DNA of 64,000 bases from an uncultured Methanobrevibacter sp. (GTDB lineage: Archaea; Methanobacteriota; Methanobacteria; Methanobacteriales; Methanobacteriaceae), in NCBI RefSeq assembly GCF_937881195.1, contig NZ_CALGFC010000006.1, positions 1 to 64,000 on the forward strand, in the 5' to 3' direction. Position 1 is the first letter of the stretch. The number at the start of each line of letters is the position of its first letter. The notes under the pieces are model-generated. The model saw nothing but the letters and a program-made list of their open reading frames with translations. It made no database searches and was not told the origin of the DNA. Of the stretch, positions 53,453-62,894 are shown piece by piece. The position numbers and the translations under genes are program-made.

Positions 53453-54517
53453 TTGTCTGAGATGTTAATAATGTTATATAATCTATTTTTTAAGTTTTTT
53501 TGGCTTTTTGGTGATTTTACTAGTCGCTATATTTTTAATAATAAAAATAATAATAAATATATTACTAAAGATAATAATCATAAAAAAGATTTAGATAATA
53601 AATTGAGTATTGGAAATTACTTATTTAATGTCTATTGTTTTTTTGAGGATATTTTGAGTTTTTTAGCAAAAAAAGACATAAAAAATGAAAATACTATTTT
53701 TGATTATCAAAAAAATTTTCAAAAAGAATATTTTAATATTATTCTTAATACTAAGATTCTCAATAATAAATTTATAGATTTTTTTATTATAAAATATATC
53801 CTAAAATATATGGATATTAAAATATTTTTATTTATTCTGTTTTCATTTTTCATAGCTTCTATAATTTTATTCTTTTTCTTTTTTGGATTTGAAATCGCTT
53901 TATCCATTATAATTTTATATATAATTGGGATATTATGGATTATTACTTCTCCCAAAAGAAATATGGAAAAAAATAAGCTTGAAATATCCAATGAACTCCC
54001 TTATGCCCTTCGTCAGATGGTTACAGAGTTAAGGTCAGGAAAAGGGTTACATGATGTTATGGATTCAATATCCAATTCTGGATATGGATCATTGTCCTAT
54101 GAATTTTCAGTAGTCATTGAAGAAATTAAATATGGTGAAACAACTGAAAAAGCACTATTTAATTTATCCAATAGGGTTTCTTCTGATGGATTAAATCGAG
54201 TGACTCAGCAAATTATTGGTACTATTAAAACCGGGGGAAATCTTTCTTCTAATCTTAATATAATTGCTGAAGATATTTCCCATGATATTCAACTCAAATT
54301 GAAAGATTATTCTCAGAAATTGAACGCATTTGTAATGATTTATACTTTTATAGCAATATTAGGGCCAGTAATTTTATTAATAATGTTAATGGCAGCATCT
54401 ACAGTAATGGGAGATATAATTCCAAGTAATTTGGTCCTGATTATTTATATATTCTTTTTTCCAATTTTAATAATATTTATGGGAGTTATGATGAAAAAGA
54501 TGGAACCAGTTTTATGA
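53453..54517 (+). CDS. Type II secretion F-domain membrane protein (TadC/FlaJ-like)
   Basis: A ~354-residue membrane protein: two helices near 120-160, a soluble GspF domain (~180-290, LPYALRQMVTELRSGKGLHDVM and IIGTIKTGGNLSSNL), then two final helices. It is the platform partner of the ATPase upstream. The N-terminal ~110 residues are Asn/Lys-rich and poorly conserved. The start is uncertain: TTG 53453 or ATG 53462, neither with a good ribosome site, and the frame is open further upstream. Confidence 0.8.
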   Translation: MSEMLIMLYNLFFKFFWLFGDFTSRYIFNNKNNNKYITKDNNHKKDLDNKLSIGNYLFNVYCFFEDILSFLAKKDIKNENTIFDYQKNFQKEYFNIILNTKILNNKFIDFFIIKYILKYMDIKIFLFILFSFFIASIILFFFFFGFEIALSIIILYIIGILWIITSPKRNMEKNKLEISNELPYALRQMVTELRSGKGLHDVMDSISNSGYGSLSYEFSVVIEEIKYGETTEKALFNLSNRVSSDGLNRVTQQIIGTIKTGGNLSSNLNIIAEDISHDIQLKLKDYSQKLNAFVMIYTFIAILGPVILLIMLMAASTVMGDIIPSNLVLIIYIFFFPILIIFMGVMMKKMEPVL

Positions 54518-54529
54518 AAAATAAAATAA

Positions 54530-55381
54530 TTAAGGTTGGTTTTGATTTTTAAGTTTTGCTTTAAAGATTTCATCAGAAGCATCTTTGGCAGTTAACTTCA
54601 TATGAACATTTAAACCTTTTTTTTGCAATCTATGTAATATTTCGGATGATTTTGGAGGTTTTAAATGAGCTTCTATTAATAACTTATGATTTGAAAAAAC
54701 TTCTTCAGTATTTCCTTGATTTATTATTTTTCCATGATGCAATACAAAGATTTTATCTGCAAATTCTGTTATCATTTCTACATCATGAGAAGATATAACA
54801 ATACTCATCCCTTCTTTATTTAAATCATTTAAAATCTTTAAAACCTGTTCAACACCTTGAGGATCTAAACCTGCTGTAGGTTCGTCTAATATCATGATTT
54901 CAGGGCGCATTGCAATTACTCCTGCAATAGATACTCTTTTTTGTTGCCCTCCGCTTAAATGATGAGGGGGCTTATTTTCAAAACCAATCATCCCGACTAG
55001 TTCTAAAGACTCTTTTACTCTTTTATCTACTTCTTCTAATGATAATCCTAAATTCATAGGTCCAAAAGCCACATCCTCTATAACACTAGGTGCAAAAAGT
55101 TGATCATCTGGTTTTTGAAAAACAACTCCAACTTTTTGTCTAACTTTCATTAATTCTTTCTTTTTATAAATAATAGGGTTACCATTTATTTTAATTAAAC
55201 CTTCAGTAGGTTCACTCAATCCATTAAAATGTGAAAATAAGGTTGATTTTCCTGCTCCATTAGATCCAATAACTGCTACCTTTTCTCCCTTTTTAATGGA
55301 AATATTAATGTTTTTTATTGCTTCTGTACCATCTGGATATGTAAATCCTAAATTTTCAGTTGATAAAACTGTTTCTTTCAT
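54530..55381 (-). CDS. cbiO: Cobalt/nickel ECF transporter ATPase CbiO
   Basis: A 283-residue ABC ATPase. Walker A is GSNGAGKST near 38-46, the signature is HLSGGQQKRVS near 142, and Walker B is IMILDEPTAGLDPQG near 164. It powers the energy-coupling factor module with CbiQ. The C-terminal extension (RLQKKGLNVHMKLTAKDASDE) is typical of CbiO in methanogens. Start ATG 55381 follows AGGAAGAG and lies 17 bases after cbiQ. Confidence 0.9.
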   Translation of the reverse strand: MKETVLSTENLGFTYPDGTEAIKNINISIKKGEKVAVIGSNGAGKSTLFSHFNGLSEPTEGLIKINGNPIIYKKKELMKVRQKVGVVFQKPDDQLFAPSVIEDVAFGPMNLGLSLEEVDKRVKESLELVGMIGFENKPPHHLSGGQQKRVSIAGVIAMRPEIMILDEPTAGLDPQGVEQVLKILNDLNKEGMSIVISSHDVEMITEFADKIFVLHHGKIINQGNTEEVFSNHKLLIEAHLKPPKSSEILHRLQKKGLNVHMKLTAKDASDEIFKAKLKNQNQP

Positions 55382-55398
55382 TTTTATACTCTTCCTTA

Positions 55399-56229
55399 TT
55401 ATTTGTACAAAACAACACCAAAATATCCTAGATATTCTGGATAAAAAGTTACTAAAATTTGTAAAATAATCACTAAACTAATAATTATGGATATGTAAAT
55501 ATAATCTGATTTATTTATATTTTTCCTCACATGGTATAAATCAGAACTATCAGAGAAACATCTACTAACCATGCTAGAGTATGTTTTTTCTCCTTTTTCA
55601 TATGCCTTTAAAAACATCATAGCTATTGAATAACCTACCTGTTTAACTCTCCATTTATAAGGGGTCAACTTACTATGAATATCAAAATTTCTTGATTTTT
55701 GGGCTTTACGGATTGATTGAAGTTCATCAACAAAAATAAATAGGAATCTTACCATAATACTTAAAATCATGGCTAAATCTCGAGGCATTCCCAATTTTCT
55801 CAATGATTGAACAATTTCTTGCATTGGGCTTGTTGAAGATAATAATACAATGCTGGTTAAACAAACAATCAACCTAGAGGTTAAAAGTATTGCCCAATTT
55901 AATCCTAAATCAGTAACATGTATCCATGAAATAGAGCTCTGCCAAATTATGGTTCCTGGGTGAATAAATGGTTGAAATAATATAATAAATCCACCAAATG
56001 GTAAAAGTAGTGCTACTCTCATAAATGTATTTTTAAAAGATAATTTAGCTAAAAATATCATTATTAATAAAAATATTTCAAAAACTAAAGGAACTATTAA
56101 CTGATTAGAAAAAACTGTATATACTATTATAATCAAAACTGCAATAAGTTTTATTCTACCTTCTAAATCATGTATGATGGAGTGTTGAGATGACAATGAT
56201 TCTAAGTCTAAAGTTTCGTTAATATTCAT
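55399..56229 (-). CDS. cbiQ: Cobalt/nickel ECF transporter membrane subunit CbiQ
   Basis: A 276-residue membrane subunit with about five helices and the two coupling motifs for CbiO (LRKLGMPRDLAMILSIMVRF near 145 and RKAQKSRNF near 180). It spans the membrane between the substrate-binding CbiMN and CbiO. It comes 411 bases after cbiN, an unusual gap in this operon. Start ATG 56229 follows CCGGAGAA. Confidence 0.9.
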   Translation of the reverse strand: MNINETLDLESLSSQHSIIHDLEGRIKLIAVLIIIVYTVFSNQLIVPLVFEIFLLIMIFLAKLSFKNTFMRVALLLPFGGFIILFQPFIHPGTIIWQSSISWIHVTDLGLNWAILLTSRLIVCLTSIVLLSSTSPMQEIVQSLRKLGMPRDLAMILSIMVRFLFIFVDELQSIRKAQKSRNFDIHSKLTPYKWRVKQVGYSIAMMFLKAYEKGEKTYSSMVSRCFSDSSDLYHVRKNINKSDYIYISIIISLVIILQILVTFYPEYLGYFGVVLYK

Positions 56230-56640
56230 TAAATATTCTCCGGTTAATAAAAATTAAAATTTTCTCAGCAAAAAAAGTTATCTCAACTTAAAATCATATA
56301 TATAAAATTTATTTACTTATTTTAATATCTCGCATTTTATTTGAATTTTATATATTGAATTTTATAAATATTTTTTATTTCTTAAAAGTTTTATTCTTTT
56401 TTAAAATTATATTTAATATTATTTATATTTTTATTCTTATAATTAATAATCTTATTATTTAAATAAAATTATTAATCTTATACTTTTATAATAATTATAA
56501 TAGGTTTTATTATTTTTAAAAGATTAATAATTTTATTAAAAATTAATATTATTATTTAAATTAAAATTCTTATTTATAAAATTAAAAAATATAAGCTAGT
56601 TATAAAACTAACTTATAAATATTATTTTTCATTTTTCATT
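56230..56640. other. Gap between cbiN and cbiQ
   Basis: About 410 bases of AT-only sequence inside the transporter unit. It may hold a separate promoter for cbiQO; none was located. No gene was seen. Confidence 0.55.
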
Positions 56641-56928
56641 TTAAGTTTTTTGTTTTCTAACTATATATGCTACTCCGAATCCTATAAGTAGTGTTATTAT
56701 AATACCTAGAATTAAAGCAACTATTTCACCAGCTACGCTGTCTCCCATTGTATAATCTGGAAATGGTGATTCAACAAAAGAATATGCAACACTCTCTCCA
56801 ACAGACGAATCCTCTGCAGATTTTTCTAGTCCATCGGGATTACCAGATGCAATAAATGGGGACAAACCTGCAACTACAATACATATAATAATTCCAACTA
56901 TAATTAGATATTTATCTCTCTTCTCCAT
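56641..56928 (-). CDS. cbiN: PDGLE-domain subunit CbiN
   Basis: A 95-residue protein with two membrane helices (~8-28 and ~65-88) and the PDGLE motif (SGNPDGLEKSAED, ~30-42) with a periplasm-side acidic loop. It is the small partner of CbiM in cobalt or nickel uptake. Its ATG lies directly after the cbiM stop (TAG then ATG), with GGAGCTGATTAG overlapping. PDGLE is common to both nickel and cobalt transporters, so the metal is open. Confidence 0.88.
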   Translation of the reverse strand: MEKRDKYLIIVGIIICIVVAGLSPFIASGNPDGLEKSAEDSSVGESVAYSFVESPFPDYTMGDSVAGEIVALILGIIITLLIGFGVAYIVRKQKT

Positions 56929-57579
56929 CTAATCAGCTCCACTATTAGAGTTATTTTTCTTATTCCATGCTAATAAATCTGGTCTGAATTTTTCAAGAGC
57001 CATTATTACAATGATTGTCAATATAGCTTCAATTATGCCAATAAAGGCATGATATATTCCCATTGATGCAAGACCTAAAACAAGCGGGAATGTTCCAGCA
57101 AGAGCCATTTCAACTGCACATGCTTCTGCTGCTATAAATGTTGCAAGCCATGCGGCAATTCCAATTGCAGGATATTTTCCTATATGGTTTCTAAGTCCTT
57201 TAAATGTGAACAATCCTACTGATCCTCCAATTATTCCCATATTCAAAACATTTGCTCCTAGAGTTGTAATTCCTCCATCTCCAAATAACAATGCTTGAAC
57301 AAGTAAAACAACTGTAAATACAAGTATCGCTGCTTCTGGGGCCATAAATACTATTGCTACTAAAGTACCTCCAACCATATGTCCACTTGTACCAAATGGT
57401 ATTGGCATATTCATAGACATTATTGCGAAGATACCTGCAGCTAAAACTGCCATTAATGGAATACGTTTCTCATCAAGATTATTTTTTGCCCATTTACTAG
57501 CGAAGTATAGTGCTATGATTAATATTACATAATATATAGCACATTGCCATAATGGTATAAAACCGTCAGGTATATGCAT
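56929..57579 (-). CDS. cbiM: Cobalt/nickel transport substrate-binding membrane protein CbiM
   Basis: A 216-residue protein whose N-terminus MHIPDGFIP is the metal-binding start of CbiM/NikM (Met1, His2 and the amino end hold the ion). It has about six helices and SMNMPIPFGTSGHMVGG near 54-70, the second metal loop. Methanogens need nickel for F430, CODH and hydrogenases, and cobalt for corrinoids. Start ATG 57579 follows AGGAGG. A possible operator lies 19-57 bases upstream. Confidence 0.93.
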   Translation of the reverse strand: MHIPDGFIPLWQCAIYYVILIIALYFASKWAKNNLDEKRIPLMAVLAAGIFAIMSMNMPIPFGTSGHMVGGTLVAIVFMAPEAAILVFTVVLLVQALLFGDGGITTLGANVLNMGIIGGSVGLFTFKGLRNHIGKYPAIGIAAWLATFIAAEACAVEMALAGTFPLVLGLASMGIYHAFIGIIEAILTIIVIMALEKFRPDLLAWNKKNNSNSGAD

Positions 57580-58136
57580 ACTTTCATTTCCTCCTAAGTA
57601 ATACTTTTTCTACTATTTCTTTTGATAAAGTATTACCTCATATTCTGTTAAAATATTCTTTTTAAAATTCCAAGTTTAATATAATATTATTTTTGTTATA
57701 TATTAACTGGATAACAATGATTATATCATATTTCCAATATAAAGCTTTTGAAAGTAATATTTTTTTTAAAATTTCCATATTAAAAGTATTACTTTTTGAA
57801 TATATTTTAGAAAATAAAAATAATATTTTTAAATTGTGTTTTAAAAAAATCAAGAAGAATTTATAGAAATTAGATGTTGGTTTAAAAATTAAAAAAAGTA
57901 ATTGTTTAATTATTAATATTAAATTAATTTTTGGTATTCATAATTATAATAGCTAATTAGATTATTATTATAATAAATTATATCATATTAATATATTAAA
58001 TATAAATAATATTATTTTAATTATATTAATATTGTATTTTTGATTATAAATTTTAAAATTATAGTATTAATTATATTATTATTTAATTATTTTTAGAATA
58101 AATTTTTTAAAATAATTTTTTTTAAAAACTAAAAAA
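57580..58136. other. cbiM upstream region
   Basis: Contains the inverted repeat at 57598-57636 and a further palindromic AAAGTATTACTTT near 57783-57795. The rest is AT-rich with no gene. Confidence 0.5.
57598..57636 (-). promoter_or_regulatory. Inverted repeat GTAATACTTT / AAAGTATTAC upstream of cbiM
   Basis: Two perfect 10-bp arms (57598-57607 and 57627-57636) are 19 bases apart, just upstream of cbiM on the minus strand. The arm sequence recurs near 57785 and, as GTAATACTT, near 59164. A dimeric metal-sensing repressor such as NikR is a reasonable guess, but its motif in this order is not known to me. Confidence 0.45.
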
Positions 58137-58643
58137 CTATCTTTTTACAATTTTTTTCATAATTCTATAATATAATTTTTTTTCTATTTTTTTGTTTTTA
58201 AGATTTTCTGCTTTATTAAATGCTTCCAATGCTTTTTCATCTTCTCCAATACTTTTCAATAATTCTCCTTTTTTCTCCCAGGGAATATTATTATTAGGAT
58301 CTTTTGAAATAGCAGAATTATAAAATTCAAGTGCTTTTTTTGGATTATTAATTGATTCAAATATTTCTCCTTTTTTTATAAGTGCATATATGTAATTTGG
58401 ATCTTTTTTTAAGACTTTATCACAATATTCCAATGCTTTTTCAGGTTTTCCTTTTTTAATCATCTTTTCTGCAATCGCTATATTTATTTCTTTTTTAAAA
58501 AATGAAACAACAATCGCTATTAAAAGCAAACAAGCAATACTTGTGATAATATCTTTTATAATAATAATACATATCAAAAATCCCATGATTAATATTCCTA
58601 TAAGTACTGTATCATACCATTTCCAACTTTGATATCTTTCCAT
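58137..58643 (-). CDS. Membrane-anchored TPR protein
   Basis: A 168-residue protein: two N-terminal membrane helices (~13-49), then about two and a half tetratricopeptide repeats (KPEKALEYCDKVLKKDPNYIYALIKKGEIFESI and KKALEFYNSAISKDPNNNIPWEKKGELLKSIG) and a basic tail. It is a protein-binding platform on the membrane; the partner is unknown. Such proteins are numerous in Methanobacteriales. Start ATG 58643 follows AAGGTG. Confidence 0.78.
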   Translation of the reverse strand: MERYQSWKWYDTVLIGILIMGFLICIIIIKDIITSIACLLLIAIVVSFFKKEINIAIAEKMIKKGKPEKALEYCDKVLKKDPNYIYALIKKGEIFESINNPKKALEFYNSAISKDPNNNIPWEKKGELLKSIGEDEKALEAFNKAENLKNKKIEKKLYYRIMKKIVKR

Positions 58644-58983
58644 TAATTACACCTTTATTTTATTTTTAGATTAATTTCTATTTTATTATTATAATATATA
58701 AAAAAATTAGTAACTTTAATAACATTACAGAAAATTACTTATATTATTAATAACAAACATATAATTTACATTATATCTATGTATTATAATGTTTTTAAAA
58801 GTATTATATTTATTATAATACTTTGAATATTTGCAATATAATTATTCTAACTTTTTTAATTTTTATTAAGCAAAAAATACTATTAGCAAAAAATACTATT
58901 AAATACTATTCAATTTTAAACAATTATAATAATTTAATTATCCAATTACTAATTTTCAATTACTATTTAAGATTGCCTTGTTT

Positions 58984-59058
58984 AATTAATCTCAATTATT
59001 AAAGATTTAACTAATCTCAATTATTAAAGATTTAATTAATCTCAATTATTAAAAATTA
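58984..59058. repeat. 25-bp tandem array (AATCTCAATTATTAAAGATTT)
   Basis: Three units with a 25-base period, each containing AATCTCAATTATTAAA; the last ends in AAATT instead of GATTT. Confidence 0.9.
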
Positions 59059-59394
59059 AAATCTTATTTAGAATTTAATAATAGTGTATTTTATTATTTT
59101 ATAAAGATATGCATATTTAAAGCTTTTTATGTTATTACTAATCGTTTTTTTAGTTGAAAAACGTAATACTTGACAATGATGAGAACCTTTTCAAATTTTA
59201 CCTATTTTAATCAAAAAAGTAATATTTTTCTTTAAAAAATGAATAATTGATTTATTTACAATATCATTAATGATGGGGCGAATTTTTTTAGTTTTCATTG
59301 TTTCTATTATGGTAGCATTTATTTATAATTTGTTAATACAAAAAATATATATACTTTAAATTCAAAATAAAATATCATTATAAATCATTATTAA

Positions 59395-59430
59395 TTACAA
59401 CTGTAAAATTTATAATGTGTAAACTTTTAC
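59395..59430. promoter_or_regulatory. Two short palindromes, TTACA-N2-TGTAA and GTAAA-N2-TTTAC
   Basis: TTACAACTGTAA (59395-59406) and GTAAACTTTTAC (59419-59430) are 10-base inverted repeats around two-base centres, 12 bases apart. They lie ~400 bases before cdhA. They share TTAC/GTAA with the palindrome at 59516. Binding protein unknown. Confidence 0.35.
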
Positions 59431-59515
59431 TGCAGGTTATAATATTATCATGTTTCTATATATCATTCAATTAGGTATATTCATAACTTTTGCCTTACAC
59501 TAATTATTATATTGG

Positions 59516-59531
59516 ATTACAAGCTTGTAAT
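59516..59531. promoter_or_regulatory. Perfect 16-bp palindrome ATTACAAGCTTGTAAT
   Basis: This exact palindrome stands out in the cdhA upstream region and shares the TTACA...TGTAA arms with 59395-59406. It may be an operator for the CODH/ACS operon. Confidence 0.4.
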
Positions 59532-59801
59532 TAAAATTATGAAGTTTTATGTAAATTTATTTTTTTATGTAAAATTTTATAAAATGTAATTGGACATTAT
59601 CAAATTAATAATCTTATTTATATTACTTAATTTGATAATAATTTTAGTAATACTAATAATGATAATAATAAATTTAGTTAATTTAATTTTACTTAGTCTA
59701 GTTTGATTAATCTAAATTTAGTAATGAAATCTGATTTAGTAATAGAAATAATATAGTAATAGAAATAATACTAATTTAAAAATAATGAGGTCGGTGATAA
59801 T

Positions 59802-62156
59802 TTGACACCTAATTCAACTAAACCTAAAGATTTTAAGGATGATTTTTGGAAAGCTAAAGATATAAAATTTTCTTTTGGTGAAATTATAGAAGATAAATCT
59901 CCAGATTCTGAGGATAAGGAAACTTTTATTGGCCCAACTCCAAAACCCTCTGTCACGGATTTAAGATCGTGGGATATGAAACTTTTAGAGAGATATCCTC
60001 CATTTTATGCTCCATTTTGTGATATGTGTTGTTTATGTACTTTTGGAAAATGTGATTTAACTGGAAAAAAAGGTGCTTGTGGAATTGATATTGAGGCTCA
60101 ACAAGGAAGATTTGCACTTTTAACATGTTGTATAGGTGCTGCGGCACATTCTGCACATAGTAGGCATTTACTTGAATATTTAATTCATAAAGTAGGCCCT
60201 GACCATCCAGTTGATTTTGGAAATAATATTGATATTGAAGCACCAATTATGAGAACATTAATTGGTAAAGCTCCTAAAACATTGGGAGATATTAGAGAAG
60301 CAATGGCATATATGGAAGAAGAGAATCTTCATTTATTGTCTGCTTGTCATACTGGACAAGAAGGAAATTATCTTGATTTTGAATCCAAAGCTCTTCATGC
60401 AGGTTTGATGGATCATATTGGAATGGAAATTGGTGACGTTTCTCAAATAGCTGCTTTAAATTTGCCAAAAGGTGAAGCAGATACTTCTCTTATAGAACTT
60501 GGTATTGGTGCAATTAATAGAGATAAACCAGTTATACTATGTATTGGTCATAATGTTGCTCCTGGTGCAGGAGTTGTTGATTATTTAGAGGATAATAATC
60601 TTGAAGATGATGTTGAGCTTTGTGGTATATGTTGTACTGCTATTGATATAACTAGGTATAGTGACAGGGCTAAAGTTGTTGGGCCTATTTCTAAACAATT
60701 AAAATTCCTTAGAAGTGGAGTTGCTGATGTTGTAATTGTTGATGAACAATGTATAAGGTCTGATGTTCTTGAAGAATCTCAAAAAACAGGTACTGCATTA
60801 TTAGCTACAACTGATAAAATGTGTTTGGGTTTACCTGATAAAACAAATGATCCTGCCGATTCAATTGTTGCAGATATTTTAAATAAACAAATTGATGGGG
60901 CACTTATCCTTGATCCTGAAAAAGTTGGGGAAGTGGCTACTAAATTATCATTAAAACTTTCTAAAACAAGAAAATATATTAAAGCTCTTCCAGACATGGA
61001 TGAAATACAAGAAGAAGCTAGCAAATGTACAAAATGTGAATGGTGTGTTAGGGTATGTCCTAATAATCTTCCTATTATGGATGCTGTATCTTCTGCAGGT
61101 AATGGCGATTTTGATATAGCAGAATCACTATACTCTCATGATATCTGTTATGCTTGTGGTAGATGTGAACAAGAATGTCCTGAAGATATTAAAATAATGA
61201 ATTTAATGTCTAAAGTTGGTGAAAACAATCTTAAAAACCAAAAATTCAATATCCGGGCAGGAAGAGGTCCAATACAAGATGTAGAAGTTAGGCGTGTTGG
61301 TGCTCCAATTGTTCTTGGAGATATACCGGGTGTTATAGCTTTTGTTGGGTGTACTAATTATCCTGATGGTGCTAAGGATGTTGCTAAAATGGCTGAAGAA
61401 TTCCTTGAAAGGAATTATATTGTGGTTACTAGTGGTTGTGGAGCAATGTCTATTGGGGAATATAAAGATGAAGATGGAAAAACATTATATGAAAAATATA
61501 GTGGTGAATTTGATGCAAAAGGTTTAGTTAATGTTGGGTCTTGCGTATCTAATTCTCATATTCCTGGTGTTGCTATTAAAATAGCTAATATATTTGCTAA
61601 AAAACCACTTGAAGGAAACTTTGAAGTTATTGCTGATTATATTCTTAATCGTGTAGGTGCATGTGGTGTTGCATGGGGACCTTATTCACAAAAAGCAGCT
61701 TCTATTGCTTCTGGTGTTAATAGATGGGGTATTCCTGTAGTTTTAGGGCCACACGGTTCTAAATACAGAAGACTTTACTTAGGCAGGTCTGATAAAGAAG
61801 ATGTTTGGAATTTAAATGATATGAGGACTCGAAAAGTTATAAAAGGAGAACCTGCTCCAGAACATCTACTATTTGCTGCAGAAAATCGTGAAGAAGCTAC
61901 TGTAGCTATTGCTAAGAGTTGTCTTAGGCCTACTGACAACAATAAAGGAAGACAAATTAAACTAAATCATTATATTGATTTAAATAAAAAATATTTTGGT
62001 GTTATTCCTGAAGATGTTTATAAATATATTCGGAATGAAAAAGATATTCCAATAACTTATAAAAATGATGTTAAAGAAATTTTAGAAAGAAATAATTGGG
62101 AACCTCGTGAATTAGTTATGGAACCATCAATTCTTGATTTTCCTGAAGAAGAATAA
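59802..62156 (+). CDS. cdhA: CO dehydrogenase/acetyl-CoA synthase alpha subunit CdhA
   Basis: The nickel-iron CO dehydrogenase of the five-subunit ACDS complex, used to fix CO2 into acetyl-CoA. The 784-residue protein has the N-terminal cluster motif CDMCCLCTFGKCDLTGKKGACG (~73-95), C-cluster and Rossmann regions (LSACHTGQEGNYLDFESKALHAG, LCGICCTAID), two ferredoxin motifs CTKCEWCVRVCP and CYACGRCEQECP (~408-465), and a later GCGAMS. Start is TTG 59802, supported by GGTGATAA just before it. cdhB follows after 54 bases. Confidence 0.95.
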   Translation: MTPNSTKPKDFKDDFWKAKDIKFSFGEIIEDKSPDSEDKETFIGPTPKPSVTDLRSWDMKLLERYPPFYAPFCDMCCLCTFGKCDLTGKKGACGIDIEAQQGRFALLTCCIGAAAHSAHSRHLLEYLIHKVGPDHPVDFGNNIDIEAPIMRTLIGKAPKTLGDIREAMAYMEEENLHLLSACHTGQEGNYLDFESKALHAGLMDHIGMEIGDVSQIAALNLPKGEADTSLIELGIGAINRDKPVILCIGHNVAPGAGVVDYLEDNNLEDDVELCGICCTAIDITRYSDRAKVVGPISKQLKFLRSGVADVVIVDEQCIRSDVLEESQKTGTALLATTDKMCLGLPDKTNDPADSIVADILNKQIDGALILDPEKVGEVATKLSLKLSKTRKYIKALPDMDEIQEEASKCTKCEWCVRVCPNNLPIMDAVSSAGNGDFDIAESLYSHDICYACGRCEQECPEDIKIMNLMSKVGENNLKNQKFNIRAGRGPIQDVEVRRVGAPIVLGDIPGVIAFVGCTNYPDGAKDVAKMAEEFLERNYIVVTSGCGAMSIGEYKDEDGKTLYEKYSGEFDAKGLVNVGSCVSNSHIPGVAIKIANIFAKKPLEGNFEVIADYILNRVGACGVAWGPYSQKAASIASGVNRWGIPVVLGPHGSKYRRLYLGRSDKEDVWNLNDMRTRKVIKGEPAPEHLLFAAENREEATVAIAKSCLRPTDNNKGRQIKLNHYIDLNKKYFGVIPEDVYKYIRNEKDIPITYKNDVKEILERNNWEPRELVMEPSILDFPEEE

Positions 62157-62210
62157 ATTTATTTGAGGATTATAATTAATAATGAAAATATGGGAATAAA
62201 TGGTGATTAA

Positions 62211-62723
62211 ATGAATGAAAGAGTTATTCCATGGCAACCAACAGTCATAGCAGGGCCAAAACAAGCTTTGTTAGCAACTCCTGAGACTGCAAAGTTAATG
62301 CTTCAAAAATCTAAAAGACCTCTATTTGTTGTAGGGCCTTATGCAAAAAATGAGCCACTTATGGGTCATGTCAAAAGTATAGCTGAATCTTGGGATTTGC
62401 CTATTGTTACAACAGCAGATACTTTTAAATCATTTAATGAAAATGGAATTGAAAGTAATTATTATGGTATAGTTGAAATAGTTAATTTACTAAAAGATCC
62501 TGATTGGAAAGGTATTAATGGTGAAGGCTCCCATGATTTAGTTGTTTTTGTAGGTTGTATTTATTATATTGCCTCTCAAGGTCTTTCTACATTAAAACAC
62601 TTTGCACCTCACCTTAAAACTTTGACAATATGTAAATATTTCCATTCAAATGCTGATGCATCATTTCCAAATATGAAAGATGAAGAATGGGAAAAATATT
62701 TAGGTAAAATGAGTAAAAAATAG
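62211..62723 (+). CDS. cdhB: CO dehydrogenase/acetyl-CoA synthase epsilon subunit CdhB
   Basis: A 170-residue subunit that pairs with CdhA in an alpha2-epsilon2 unit. It has a Rossmann-like fold with RPLFVVGPYAKNEPLMGH (~40-57) and DLVVFVGCIYYIASQGLSTLKHFAPHLKTLTI, matching the family at normal length. It may help bind FAD or stabilise CdhA. Start ATG 62211 follows TGGTGATT. A 171-base gap precedes cdhC. Confidence 0.94.
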   Translation: MNERVIPWQPTVIAGPKQALLATPETAKLMLQKSKRPLFVVGPYAKNEPLMGHVKSIAESWDLPIVTTADTFKSFNENGIESNYYGIVEIVNLLKDPDWKGINGEGSHDLVVFVGCIYYIASQGLSTLKHFAPHLKTLTICKYFHSNADASFPNMKDEEWEKYLGKMSKK

Positions 62724-62894
62724 TAGAAATAGTTAAAATAGAATTATTAATATTAATAAAAATTATTTTATTAAAATATAATGAAAATCACGATTATTGA
62801 ATTTAATGAAAATTACATTATTACAATTAATAAAAATTACATTATTAAAAATTATAATCATATATTAATGTTTAATTGATAGAGGAGGAATTAA

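Larger units (their letters stand above)
58644..59801. other. Long control region upstream of cdhA
   Basis: About 1.16 kb with no ORF. It holds a 25-bp tandem array (58984-59058), TTAGCAAAAAATACTA repeats near 58867-58900, a GTAATACTT motif near 59164, a TATA-like AATATATATAC near 59344, and several palindromes (59395-59430 and 59516-59531). Together they suggest a regulated promoter with a long leader for the CODH/ACS genes. Confidence 0.5.

Noticed and set aside
59170..59230. Possible C/D box RNA near AATGATGAG
   Set aside because: No matching box D or guide structure.
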